The position numbers and the translations under genes were made by a program. This document shows, piece by piece, positions 42,813 to 51,490 of a stretch of DNA of 64,000 nt. Every line of letters begins with the position of its first letter. Positions within the stretch are counted from its first letter, which is position 1. Below the pieces are notes generated by a model, which saw only the letters and a program-made list of their open reading frames with translations, was not told the DNA's origin and did no database searches. The stretch comes from Solwaraspora sp. WMMD792 (lineage in GTDB: Bacteria > Actinomycetota > Actinomycetes > Mycobacteriales > Micromonosporaceae): the NCBI RefSeq assembly GCF_029626105.1, contig NZ_JARUBH010000009.1:2232001-2296000 (forward strand), written 5' to 3'.

Positions 42813-43325
42813 TCAATCCGACCACGGACCTTTTTCGCCGGACGGGGCGGGGGCGATCGGCGGCGGTACCGCCGGTGGGCACGGCCACACGTACGGTACG
42901 GGGGCGAGGTCGCCGAACCGGGGACGGTAGTAATCGGGGTCCTTGTGTACCAGTGCGGCGCGGTGCGACAGGTGCAGGTCGGCTCGGCCGAGCCAGGCCG
43001 GCAGCGCGGTGGCGGCGCCGAGTTCGGCCTGGTCGCGGACTAGGGTGCGGCCGGTCGCGGCGGTGAATTCACGGCGCAGGGTGTCGGCGACGGTGTCGGC
43101 CCGGCAAGTCCGGGTCCATTCGGCGCAGACCGTCAGTCCGTACCGGACCAGTGCCTCCAGGTGGCCGTGCCACATCCGGACCGCCGGATGGTGACGCCAG
43201 CCGTACCCGGGCACGGTCAGGCCGCGCAGCACCTGCAACGCTTCGACGCGCTGTTTGCCGAGTCGTCGGGCGTCGAGCACGGCGGCGCTGGCCGCGAAGT
43301 CCGGGTACGGCAGAAACGTCTGCAT
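42813..43325 (-). CDS. MSMEG_6728-type / pyrimidine-dimer glycosylase-like protein
   Basis: A 170-aa protein starting MQTFLPYPDFAASAAVLDAR and RLGKQRVEALQVLRGL, with HHPAVRMWHGH and HRAALVHKDPDYYRPRF. This matches the family remembered as MSMEG_6728, related to phage T4 pyrimidine-dimer DNA glycosylase. The conserved Arg-Leu-Gly-Lys-Gln and His pairs are present. Function is not experimentally known; DNA repair is a family-level guess. Preceded by a small gene 23 bp upstream on the same strand. Confidence 0.75.
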   Translation of the reverse strand: MQTFLPYPDFAASAAVLDARRLGKQRVEALQVLRGLTVPGYGWRHHPAVRMWHGHLEALVRYGLTVCAEWTRTCRADTVADTLRREFTAATGRTLVRDQAELGAATALPAWLGRADLHLSHRAALVHKDPDYYRPRFGDLAPVPYVWPCPPAVPPPIAPAPSGEKGPWSD

Positions 43326-43348
43326 GGTGCCGGGGCCGACCGGAGTGG

Positions 43349-43552
43349 TCAGTCCGGCTGGTCGTCGGATTCGCTGTCGTCGTCGGCGACCGGCGGGTGA
43401 GGACCGTACGGCGAGACCTGGCCGGCCGGGACGGGCCGGTTGCCGCCGCCACGGCGCCCGGGCCGGCGGTCGGCTCCGTCGGGACCCTTGCTCTCCTGGA
43501 CCAGCGGGTTGTCCCCGCTGCGACGCATCTCCGGTTGCTGGACGTTGGTCAC
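43349..43552 (-). CDS. Small hydrophilic protein, unknown
   Basis: A 67-aa highly charged, Pro/Gly/Asp-rich, probably disordered protein starting TNVQQPEMRRSGDNPLVQE after the initiator. It is supported mainly by a strong GGGAGG 4 bp before the GTG 43552 and tight spacing to the MSMEG_6728-type gene. No family recognised; could be a spurious frame. Confidence 0.45.
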   Translation of the reverse strand: MTNVQQPEMRRSGDNPLVQESKGPDGADRRPGRRGGGNRPVPAGQVSPYGPHPPVADDDSESDDQPD

Positions 43553-43754
43553 GATGCCTCCCGGTGATCTGGTCGGTCATCGTCCGGTTACCCGGTACGG
43601 GCGGCGGTATGCCGGCGGCGGGTCGGGCTAGCCCGACCGAGGGTGGCGGATCATCCGCCGTCGGCCGGCGGCGCTCATCCCGGCCGGCGGGCATGGCGTC
43701 CGGGGTGCCGGGTATCTCGGTGCCCCGACGAGCGCTGAGCGAGGAGGAACCACG

Positions 43755-44417
43755 ATGAGAAGGACCGTAGTGACCCGGCTGGGGCTGTTGGCGGGGCTGA
43801 CCGCCGTCGCGTTGATCCCGGCGGCCGCGCACGCGACGGCACCGTCCGAGCAGGACAGCGATTACCTGCGTACGATCCACCAGGTCAATCTGGCCGCTGT
43901 GCAGATCGGCCAGTTGGCGCAGGACAAGCAGGATGCCGACCAGGCGGTGAAGGACCTGGGCGGTGACATGGTGGCCGACCACACCCGGCTGGACGAGGAG
44001 GTCACCCGGGTGGCCGGTGAGGTCGACGTCACCCTGCCCGACTCGCCCACCCAGGAGCAGCAGGACGTGGTCACCCGACTGGACGGGTTGTCCGGTGCCG
44101 AGTTCGACACGGCGTTCGTGGAGAGCCAGCTGGCGGGGTACGCCCAGGCGATCGAGGTGAACAACGCCGAGATCGCGCAGGGCTCCGACGAACGGGTGGT
44201 GAACCTGGCACAGGAGGCCGGACCGGTGCTCGAGGACCTGTACGCGGCGTTGCAGGGCCTCGCGGCGCAGCTCGGGCTGCCGACCTCGCCGAGTCCCGGG
44301 GTGAGCCCCACGGTTGACCCGACCACGCCGGGCACCGCCACGCCCGAGCCGACGGTGAACCCGACCCTGCCGTCGCCGACGGTCAGCCCGCAGACGCCCC
44401 TGCCGGCGCAGAGCTGA
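43755..44417 (+). CDS. Secreted DUF4142 protein
   Basis: A 220-aa exported protein. Signal peptide (about 1-28, LGLLAGLTAVALIPAAAHA), then a DUF4142 four-helix, ferritin-like domain with DSDYLRTIHQVNLAAVQIGQ, DMVADHTRLDEEV and FVESQLAGYAQAI. The C-terminal ~50 residues are Thr/Pro/Ser-rich (PTVDPTTPGTATPEPTVNP), a wall-spanning or glycosylated linker without LPxTG. GAGGAGG precedes the ATG. Function of the family is unknown. A strong hairpin follows the stop. Confidence 0.85.
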   Translation: MRRTVVTRLGLLAGLTAVALIPAAAHATAPSEQDSDYLRTIHQVNLAAVQIGQLAQDKQDADQAVKDLGGDMVADHTRLDEEVTRVAGEVDVTLPDSPTQEQQDVVTRLDGLSGAEFDTAFVESQLAGYAQAIEVNNAEIAQGSDERVVNLAQEAGPVLEDLYAALQGLAAQLGLPTSPSPGVSPTVDPTTPGTATPEPTVNPTLPSPTVSPQTPLPAQS

Positions 44418-44435
44418 CCCGGACCGGGGCCCTAC

Positions 44436-44469
44436 GCCGGTGCGGTCGGACCGGGACGACCGCACCGGC
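44436..44469 (+). terminator. Terminator-like hairpin after DUF4142 gene
   Basis: A perfect 13-bp stem GCCGGTGCGGTCG / CGACCGCACCGGC with an 8-base loop, 19 bp after the DUF4142 stop. GC-rich stem without a T-tract, as usual for actinomycete terminators. Confidence 0.65.
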
Positions 44470-44662
44470 GGGCCCGGACGAGATGATCGCTCACAGTGGT
44501 CGACCGGGTTGGTGCACAGTCCGAAACGGGGCTGGCACATCAGCCGCACATACCGTAACGTGACGGCTCACACACCGCGCGCATCAGCGGATATCGGCAC
44601 ATGCCAATGCCTCAGGATCCTCCCTCCCCCGGCACCCGTCGCCACCCGACCGGAGGTACGAC

Positions 44663-45013
44663 GTGGATTTCGTCATCACCAGGAGCTACCAGGGCACCAC
44701 GGTACGACTCGCCTTGCACGGTGAACTCGACCTCGCCACAGCCGGCGAGGTCCGCGACGCGGTCACCGCGCTGCTCGCCCGGTCCGCACCCGAGCGGATC
44801 GTGCTGGACCTCACGTGCGTCAGCTTCATCGACTCGACCGGGATCGGCAGCCTGGTCGCCTGTCACCAGGCTGCCGGGGTCAGCGGCAGCCGGCTCGAGC
44901 TGGAGAACATCAGCAGCTTCACCCGACGGCAGCTGTGGGCGACCGGGCTACTCGGGCTGTTCGGCTTCCCCGCCGACCACGCAACGCCGTCCGACCTGCC
45001 GGTGGGGCACTGA
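44663..45013 (+). CDS. STAS-domain anti-sigma factor antagonist
   Basis: A 116-aa SpoIIAA/RsbV-like protein: VRLALHGELDLATAG and LDLTCVSFIDSTGIGSL, where the Ser of DSTG is the usual phosphorylation site by a partner kinase/anti-sigma factor. When unphosphorylated such proteins bind the anti-sigma factor and free a sigma factor. No RsbW-like kinase or sigma gene is adjacent, so its partner must be elsewhere. GTG 44663 follows CGGAGG. Confidence 0.87.
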   Translation: MDFVITRSYQGTTVRLALHGELDLATAGEVRDAVTALLARSAPERIVLDLTCVSFIDSTGIGSLVACHQAAGVSGSRLELENISSFTRRQLWATGLLGLFGFPADHATPSDLPVGH

Positions 45014-45021
45014 CCGTACGG

Positions 45022-45573
45022 TCACAGCACCCGACCCAGCTGGGTGTGCCGGCTGCGGCGCGACTGCCGACTCGCCCACCGGGCCTCCGCGACCCGCAGG
45101 TAGCAGGCGGTCAACGGACCCGGGTGGTAGGTGGTGGCGGCGAACCCCCACTGGGAGGCCAGACTCTCCCCTCGACGTAGGAGGTTGTCCACATCGTGCA
45201 GGGTGAGCCGCAACCGCCGTACCGCCGTACCGATCACCGCCCGGCGTACCGGCACGGCACGGCGGGCCTCGATGTCGGCGACGTCGACGTGCTCCCCGAA
45301 CTGGTAGCCGACGATGCGGATCACCTCGTCGGCGGAGACCGGTTCCCGGCCGGCGGCGGTCAGCCGTACCGCGGTGTCGGCGAAGCAGCGCAGCTCGGTC
45401 AGTGGGAACCCGCTACGCCCCAACTGGTCGACGACCGTCACGAAGGTCCCCTCGACCACCCCGAACAGGGCGATCGGATCCAGGCCGGCGCCCCGGCGCT
45501 CCAACTGACGGATGAGCCAGGACTGGCCGAGGACGCAGGCCCGCAGGTGGTGTCCCTCAAGCGTGGTCAGCAA
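45022..45573 (-). CDS. Hypothetical protein
   Basis: A 183-aa protein, mostly helical, family not recognised. Notable segments are LVTT-type N-terminus then HHLRACVLGQSWLIRQLERR, ALFGVVEGTFVTVVDQLGRS, CFADTAVRLTAAGREPVSAD and IARRAVP-like VPVRRAVIGTAVRRLRLTLH. Start is probably TTG 45573, with GGGGAGGG 4 bp upstream. No signal peptide or membrane helix. Convergent with the STAS gene and divergent from the NAGGN operon; a regulatory link to either is unproven. Confidence 0.6.
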   Translation of the reverse strand: MLTTLEGHHLRACVLGQSWLIRQLERRGAGLDPIALFGVVEGTFVTVVDQLGRSGFPLTELRCFADTAVRLTAAGREPVSADEVIRIVGYQFGEHVDVADIEARRAVPVRRAVIGTAVRRLRLTLHDVDNLLRRGESLASQWGFAATTYHPGPLTACYLRVAEARWASRQSRRSRHTQLGRVL

Positions 45574-45916
45574 CTAGCCCTCCCCGGTCGGCATCCGTCT
45601 CGAACCGGGACGGAGCACCCACGCCAGCCGGATGATGGAGCTATCCACCGTCCAGCCATCAAACCCGACCAAACGTTACCGCGAACCGTACGTCGGGACG
45701 AACTCCGGGGCCACCACGGCACCCACCAACTATTTGATTGATTAGTCACACAACCGCCCTGTCGCCGGGTCAGCGTAGCGAGACCCGGCACAGGGCACCG
45801 AGCGGGATCGTCCGTGCTCCGGGCACTGATCGGGGCGTGCTCCGCAGCACTGGTCGGGACACCGGATCCGGCCGTCAACTGGGCGATGCCGCAACGGTCT
45901 GGCAGGATGGGTACGC
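45574..45916. other. Divergent intergenic region with AT-rich patch and hairpin
   Basis: 343 bp without a gene. It holds a strikingly AT-rich patch TATTTGATTGATTAGTCA (45731-45748). It also has a stable hairpin, left arm CCCTGTCGCCGGGTC (45757-45771) and right arm GACCCGGCACAGGG (45782-45795), which pair over 14 bp with one bulged C and a 10-base loop. The AT patch may be the promoter and the hairpin a leader structure for the NAGGN operon starting at 45917. No tRNA or further repeat seen. Confidence 0.5.
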
Positions 45917-47701
45917 ATGTGCGGACTTGCGGGTGAGCTGCGCCGCGACGGTTCCCGCGCCGACATCGGCGCGGTGGAGCGAATGGCGGCGACAATGAGT
46001 GACCGGGGGCCCGACGACGGGGGTTCCTGGTCACACGGAAGTGTGGCCTTCGGACACCGGCGCCTGAAGATCATCGACCTGTCGGCGGCCAGCAACCAAC
46101 CAATCGTCGACTCCGCCGCCGGCCTGACCGGCGTCTTCAACGGCTGCATCTACAACTACCGTGAGCTGCGCGAGCAACTGCAGGCACGGGGTCACACGTT
46201 CTTCTCCTCGGGCGACAGCGAGGTCGTCGTCAAGGCCTACGCCGAGTGGGGCGTCGACTTCGTCGACCACCTGGTCGGCATGTTCGCCGTCGCGATCACC
46301 GAGCGCGACAGCGGCCGGCTGGTCCTGGCCCGCGACCGGCTGGGCATCAAGCCGCTGTACGTCGACGAGCGCCCCGGTGTGGTCCGGTTCGCCAGCACCC
46401 TGCCGGCGCTACTGGCCGGCGGCGGGGTGGACACCGGCATCGATCCGGTGTCCCTCGCCCACTACCTCAGCTTCCACAGTGTGGTCCCCGCGCCGCGGAC
46501 GATCCTCAACGGCATCCGTAAGCTGCCCCCGGCCACCGTGCGGGTCTACCAGCCCGACGGCCGGGTGGACGAGCGCCGTTACTGGGATCCGCCGTTCGGC
46601 CGGGACCCGCGCCGCGCCGACTGGTCGGAGCAGGACTGGCAGGACGCTCTGCTCGAATCGTTGACCACCGCGGTGCAGCGCCGGATGGTCGCCGACGTGC
46701 CGGTCGGCGTCCTGCTCTCCGGTGGGCTCGACTCCTCGCTGGTCGTGGCGCTGCTGGCCGAGCAGGGCCAACGTGGTCTGGCCACCTTCTCGATCGGCTT
46801 CGACGCGGTCGGTGGACGGGAGGGCGACGAGTTCGTCTACTCCGACCTGGTGGCGCAGCGGTTCGACACCGACCACCATCAGATCCGGGTGGCCGCCCGT
46901 GACCTGGTGCCGCCGCTGGAGGCCGCCGTCGCGGCGATGAGCGAACCCATGGTCAGTCACGACTGCGTCGCGTTCTACCTGCTCAGTCAGGAAGTCGCCA
47001 AGCACCTCAAGGTGGTGCAGTCCGGCCAGGGCGCCGACGAGATCCTCGGCGGGTACCACTGGTACCCGCCGCTCGCCCGGGTCGGCCGTGACCAGGCACT
47101 GGACACCTACGCCACGGCCTTCTTCGACCGCGACGCCGCCGGTCTCGCCCAGGTGCTCAACCCGGAGTACCTCGCCGCCGGTGATCCCGCCCGCGAGTTC
47201 GCCGCCGCCCACCTGGGCCGCGCCGGCGCGCAGGACGCGGTCGACGCGGGGCTGCGGATCGACACCACGGTGATGCTCGTGGACGACCCGGTGAAACGGG
47301 TCGACAACATGACGATGGCGCACGGGCTGGAGGCCCGCGTCCCCTTCCTCGACCACGAGTTCGTCGAACTCGCCGCCACCTGCCCGCCCGAGCTCAAGTT
47401 GGCCCAGGGCGGCAAGGGGGTACTCAAGGAGATCGGCCGGCGGGTGCTGCCCTGGGAGGTGATCGACCGGCCGAAGGGGTACTTCCCGGTACCCGGGCTG
47501 ACCCACCTGGAGGGCAAGCTGCTCGACCGGGTGCGCGACGCCCTGCACGCGCCGCCGGCCCGTCGGCGCGGGCTGTTCCGCGACGGGTACGTCGACGGGC
47601 TGCTGCGCGACCCGAACGCCGAGCTCACCCCGCTGCGGGGCAACAAGTTGTGGCAACTCGGACTGCTGGAGATGTGGCTGCAGAACCATGGCATTGACTG
47701 A
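45917..47701 (+). CDS. N-acetylglutaminylglutamine amidotransferase (asparagine-synthase type)
   Basis: A 594-aa class-II glutamine amidotransferase plus ATP-dependent amide synthase. N-terminal Cys2 (MCGLAGEL), MSDRGPDDGG, FNGCIYNYRELR and DRLGIKPLY form the glutaminase. The synthase domain has the PP-loop LLSGGLDSSLVVAL (about 270-283) and VQSGQGADEILGGYHWY. With the next two genes it matches the NAGGN osmoprotectant system, in which it amidates N-acetylglutaminylglutamine. Expected to be induced by osmotic stress. Ends with a 14-bp overlap with the next gene. Confidence 0.88.
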   Translation: MCGLAGELRRDGSRADIGAVERMAATMSDRGPDDGGSWSHGSVAFGHRRLKIIDLSAASNQPIVDSAAGLTGVFNGCIYNYRELREQLQARGHTFFSSGDSEVVVKAYAEWGVDFVDHLVGMFAVAITERDSGRLVLARDRLGIKPLYVDERPGVVRFASTLPALLAGGGVDTGIDPVSLAHYLSFHSVVPAPRTILNGIRKLPPATVRVYQPDGRVDERRYWDPPFGRDPRRADWSEQDWQDALLESLTTAVQRRMVADVPVGVLLSGGLDSSLVVALLAEQGQRGLATFSIGFDAVGGREGDEFVYSDLVAQRFDTDHHQIRVAARDLVPPLEAAVAAMSEPMVSHDCVAFYLLSQEVAKHLKVVQSGQGADEILGGYHWYPPLARVGRDQALDTYATAFFDRDAAGLAQVLNPEYLAAGDPAREFAAAHLGRAGAQDAVDAGLRIDTTVMLVDDPVKRVDNMTMAHGLEARVPFLDHEFVELAATCPPELKLAQGGKGVLKEIGRRVLPWEVIDRPKGYFPVPGLTHLEGKLLDRVRDALHAPPARRRGLFRDGYVDGLLRDPNAELTPLRGNKLWQLGLLEMWLQNHGID

Positions 47702-49499
47702 CGACGCGAGCTTGCCCCGCCCCGACTCCCCCGCCCCCCGGCGGGAACGGATCGGCCCAGGTGGCGACCCGGTCGTCCCGGGCGATCCGCCGGCCAAACC
47801 CACCGACAGCGCCGACGTCATCCTGGAGTGCGGCTGGGGCCGGCTGGTCTTCGGTCAGACGTTCGCCGACCCCTCCGACGTCGCCGACGTGCTGCGTTCG
47901 GAAGCCGCCGGCTCCCGCGACATCTGCATCTACCTGCCCGACCCGCACGTGCTGGTGTCGCGGCTGCCGGACGAGTTGTTCATCGACCCGTCGCTGACCT
48001 TCCGGCTGGACCTCACCGAGGTACGCGAGCCGCAGCCGCCGGAACCAGGGCTGCGGATCCGGCCGCTGCGCGACGATTCCGACGCCGACGCGGTCAACCG
48101 GATATACGCCCACAACGGGATGGTCACCGCCCCGGTCGACATCCTGGTCGACAACGCCGCGACCGAACGTTTCGTGCACCTGGTCGCCGAAAACGTCACC
48201 GGGCAGGTCGTCGGCACCATCACCGGCATCGACCATGTGGCGGTCTTCGACGACCCGGACAACGGCTCCAGCCTGTGGTGCCTGACCGTCGACCCGCTGC
48301 ACGCACCGCCCGGCACCGGTCAGGCGCTGCTGCTGGAGCTCGCCGGCCGGCTCGCCGACCGCGGCCGGGTCTACGTCGACCTGTCCGTGCTGGCGGAGAA
48401 CGACGGCGCGATCCGCCTCTACGAACGGCTCGGATTCGAACGCACGCCGACGCTGTGCGTCAAACGCAAGAACCCCATCAACGAACGGCTCTTCCTGGCC
48501 AGCATGCCGGACGGCTACGACGATCTGAACCCGTACGCCCGGATCGTCGCCGACGAGGCGATGCGCCGCGGTATCCGGGTCGAGGTGATCGACGCGTCCT
48601 GGGGCGAGCTGCGGCTGACCAACGGTGCCCGCAGCATCGTCACCCGCGAGTCGCTGTCGGAGCTGACCTCGGCGGTGGCGATGAGCCGATGCGACGACAA
48701 GCGGGTGACCCGGCGGGTGCTGCTCGACGCCGGGCTGGCCGTGCCGCACGGCCGGACCGCCACCGGCGACGCCGACGACGAGGCGTTCCTCGCCAAGGTC
48801 GGTGAGGTGGTGGTCAAGCCGGCCCGCGGCGAACAGGGCACCGGGATCACCGTCGGCGTCACCGACCCGGCCGCCCTACGGGCCGCCGTCGACCTGGCCC
48901 GCAGGCACTGCCCGCAGGTGCTGATCGAACAGCGGCACCAGGGGGAGGACCTGCGGGTCCTGGTGATCGACCACGAGGTGGTGGCCGCTGCGGTCCGCCG
49001 CCCGGCGGCGGTCACCGGCGACGGCGTACACACGGTGGCCGAGCTGATCCGGCGACACAGCCGGCGGCGGGCCGCGGCCACCGGCGGCGAGTCGAAGATC
49101 CCGCTGGACGACCTGACCCGGGAGGTGGTCACCGAGGCCGGGCACACGATGGACGACGTGCTGCCGGCCGGCGAGGTGCTGACCGTACGGCGGACCGCGA
49201 ACCTGCACACCGGCGGGACGATCCACGACGTCACCGACCGGCTGCACGCCGATCTGGCGGCGGCGTGCGTGGCCGCCAGCCGGGCGCTGGCCATCCCGGT
49301 GGCCGGCATGGACCTGCTGGTGACCGCTCCTGATCAGCCCGACCATGTCTTCATCGAAGCCAACGAACGGCCCGGATTGGCCAACCACGAGCCGCAGCCG
49401 ACTGCGGAACGCTTCATCGACCTGCTGTTCCCGGGCACCAGCGCGCAGCAGCGGCGGTGGAGTCCGCCCGGTCCCGGCGGGGCGCCGGCAACGCCGTGA
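47688..49499 (+). CDS. ngg: N-acetylglutaminylglutamine synthetase (GNAT + ATP-grasp)
   Basis: A 603-aa fusion. The N-terminal part (about 120-270) is a GNAT acetyltransferase (LWCLTVDPLHAPPGTGQALL, DLSVLAENDGAIRLYERLGF). The C-terminal part (about 300-590) is an ATP-grasp ligase (SRCDDKRVTRRVLLDAGLAV, VVKPARGEQGTGITVGV, FIEANERPGL). This acetylase plus ligase architecture makes N-acetyl-glutaminylglutamine from two glutamines. The ATG 47688 lies inside the previous gene, giving coupling. The N-terminal ~40 residues are Pro/Asp-rich. Confidence 0.88.
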   Translation: MALTDDASLPRPDSPAPRRERIGPGGDPVVPGDPPAKPTDSADVILECGWGRLVFGQTFADPSDVADVLRSEAAGSRDICIYLPDPHVLVSRLPDELFIDPSLTFRLDLTEVREPQPPEPGLRIRPLRDDSDADAVNRIYAHNGMVTAPVDILVDNAATERFVHLVAENVTGQVVGTITGIDHVAVFDDPDNGSSLWCLTVDPLHAPPGTGQALLLELAGRLADRGRVYVDLSVLAENDGAIRLYERLGFERTPTLCVKRKNPINERLFLASMPDGYDDLNPYARIVADEAMRRGIRVEVIDASWGELRLTNGARSIVTRESLSELTSAVAMSRCDDKRVTRRVLLDAGLAVPHGRTATGDADDEAFLAKVGEVVVKPARGEQGTGITVGVTDPAALRAAVDLARRHCPQVLIEQRHQGEDLRVLVIDHEVVAAAVRRPAAVTGDGVHTVAELIRRHSRRRAAATGGESKIPLDDLTREVVTEAGHTMDDVLPAGEVLTVRRTANLHTGGTIHDVTDRLHADLAAACVAASRALAIPVAGMDLLVTAPDQPDHVFIEANERPGLANHEPQPTAERFIDLLFPGTSAQQRRWSPPGPGGAPATP

Positions 49500-49521
49500 T
49501 CGGCGACGGTACGGTCTTGGC

Positions 49522-50712
49522 ATGCCGGCCGACCCGAACCCCCCCGCCCCCCTGAAACTGGACCTCGACTACCTGCAGCAGGTGATGCTGGAGCTGCTGG
49601 ACATCCCCAGTCCGTCCGGTCGCACCGACCACGTGCAGCAGTACGTCGGGGAACGGCTGTCCGCTCTCGGTATCCCGTTCACGGTCACCCGGCGGGGCGC
49701 GCTCAGCGCCTCGCTGTGCGGGCCGCGGACCACCGGCGCGGACCGGGCGATCGTGGTGCACACCGACACGATCGGCGGGATGGTCAAACGGTTGAAGGAG
49801 AACGGCCGGCTGGAGCTCAAGCAGATCGGCACCCACAGCGCCCGGTTCGCCGAAGGCGCCCACGTGCGGGTCTACACCGACAGCCTGGACCGGGTGATCA
49901 CCGGCCAGGTGCTGCCGTTGAAGGCCAGCGGCCACCGCTACAACGAGGACGTCGACCTGCAGGGGGTCGGCTGGGAGCAGGTCGAGGTGCGGGTCGACGA
50001 GCCGGTCACCGACATCGCCGGGCTCCGCGCGCTCGGCATCGACGTCGGCGACTTCGTGGCGATGCTGCCGGCACCGACGATCACGCCCAGCGGATACGTC
50101 AAGTCCCGGCACCTGGACGACAAGGCGGGGGTGGCGGCGGTGCTGACCGCCGTGAAGGCGATGGTCGACGCCGGCCAGCAGCCGCCGGTCACCGCCCACC
50201 TGCTGATCACCTGCACCGAGGAGGTCGGGCACGGCGCCAGCCACGGGCTCGACCCGGACGTGGCCGAGATCGTCTCGGTCGACGCCGCAGTGGTGGCCCC
50301 CGGCCAGCAGTCCCGGGAGGACGCCGCGACCCTGGCGATGGGCGACGGTGTCGGCCCGTTCGACTACCACCTGACCCGTAAGCTCGCCGGGCTTGCCGCC
50401 GATCACGGCGTGGACCTGGTCCGCGACGTCTTCGACTACTACCGGTCGGACGTGGCGGCGGCGGTCGAGGCCGGCGCGCACGCCCGGGTGGCACTGCTCG
50501 GCTTCGGGGTGGACGCCACCCACGGACACGAACGCACCCACCTGGAAGGGCTGCGGCACCTCACCCAGCTGCTCTGCCTCTACCTGCAGAGTGAGCTGGT
50601 GTTCCCGGAGTGGGATGCCGAACCGGACGGCGACCTGGCCGACTTCCCGTCGCTGGCGGTGCAGCCGGCGCAGGAGGAGGGGCCCAGGGAAGGACCGATC
50701 GGGGTGGCCTGA
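49522..50712 (+). CDS. NAGGN-system M42-family metallopeptidase
   Basis: A 396-aa co-catalytic zinc peptidase. It shows LLDIPSPSGRT, VVHTDTIGGMV (His ligand of HxD), KSRHLDDKAGVAAVLTAV (bridging Asp), TCTEEVGHG (Glu-Glu catalytic/ligand pair) and THGHERTHLEGL (C-terminal His). M42-type aminopeptidase members located behind asnO and ngg are the standard third component of the NAGGN operon, perhaps for dipeptide turnover. ATG 49522 is 22 bp after the previous stop. Confidence 0.87.
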   Translation: MPADPNPPAPLKLDLDYLQQVMLELLDIPSPSGRTDHVQQYVGERLSALGIPFTVTRRGALSASLCGPRTTGADRAIVVHTDTIGGMVKRLKENGRLELKQIGTHSARFAEGAHVRVYTDSLDRVITGQVLPLKASGHRYNEDVDLQGVGWEQVEVRVDEPVTDIAGLRALGIDVGDFVAMLPAPTITPSGYVKSRHLDDKAGVAAVLTAVKAMVDAGQQPPVTAHLLITCTEEVGHGASHGLDPDVAEIVSVDAAVVAPGQQSREDAATLAMGDGVGPFDYHLTRKLAGLAADHGVDLVRDVFDYYRSDVAAAVEAGAHARVALLGFGVDATHGHERTHLEGLRHLTQLLCLYLQSELVFPEWDAEPDGDLADFPSLAVQPAQEEGPREGPIGVA

Positions 50713-50733
50713 CGCCCCGGGCGGCGGTCCGCC

Positions 50734-51489
50734 TCAACGCCGGTCGCCGAGCAGCGTGGCCAGCACCGCCGGGTCGCTGGCCGACGCGGCCTGGGCCCAC
50801 GCCTCGTACTGCACCGAGGCGTCCAGGCCGGACGAGGCGGCGATCCGGACGCTCTGCTTGACGTGGCGTACCAGATGCGGGTCCAGGTCGGCGTAGCGGT
50901 GCGCCGCGGCCAACGCGGCGGCCAGCGGATCGTCGACCACGTCGAGCACCAGGCCGAGCTCGTGGGCCCGGGCGGCGTCGAGCATCGCGCCGTCCAGCAG
51001 GATCTGCATGGCCCGCTGCGGGCCGAGCGCGTCGACCAGGAAATAGGTGCAGCCGCCGCCGGGGTGCAGGCCGATCCGGGTGAACGTCGCCCCGAACCGG
51101 GCCTGGGGGCCGGCGATCCGCTGGTCGCAGCACATCGCCAGGTTGAGGCCGGCGCCCACGGCAGGTCCCTGCACGGCGGCGATGGTCACCAGGTCCAGCT
51201 CGCGCACCGCGAGGAAGCTGCGGTAGATGTCCTCCAGGTCGCGGCGGGTCTGGCTGACCGGTCGGACCGGGCCGCCGAAGATCTCGTCGAGGTGGGCACC
51301 GGAGCAGAACGCGGTGCCGGCGCCGGTGACGACCAGGACCCGGGCGTCGCGGTCGGCGGCGACGGTCGACACCGTCTCGGCCAGTTCCCGCTTCATCACG
51401 GTGCCGATCGCGTTGCGCCGGTCGGGATCGTCGAGGGTCAGCACCCGCACGCCCGGATGGTCGGCGGTACGCAACGAAAGGGTTTCCAC
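50734..51489 (-). CDS. Enoyl-CoA hydratase/isomerase family protein
   Basis: A 251-aa crotonase. The CoA/oxyanion elements are present: FCSGAHLDEI and VGAGLNLAMCCDQRIA, then GLHPGGGCTYFLVDALG, a form nearer to isomerase/hydratase types that lack one of the two catalytic Glu residues of classical hydratases. It is the last gene of the ten-gene minus-strand acyl-CoA operon. GTG 51489 is 1 bp after the stop of the upstream dehydrogenase gene. The acyl substrate is unknown. Confidence 0.87.
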   Translation of the reverse strand: METLSLRTADHPGVRVLTLDDPDRRNAIGTVMKRELAETVSTVAADRDARVLVVTGAGTAFCSGAHLDEIFGGPVRPVSQTRRDLEDIYRSFLAVRELDLVTIAAVQGPAVGAGLNLAMCCDQRIAGPQARFGATFTRIGLHPGGGCTYFLVDALGPQRAMQILLDGAMLDAARAHELGLVLDVVDDPLAAALAAAHRYADLDPHLVRHVKQSVRIAASSGLDASVQYEAWAQAASASDPAVLATLLGDRR

Positions 51490-51490
51490 G

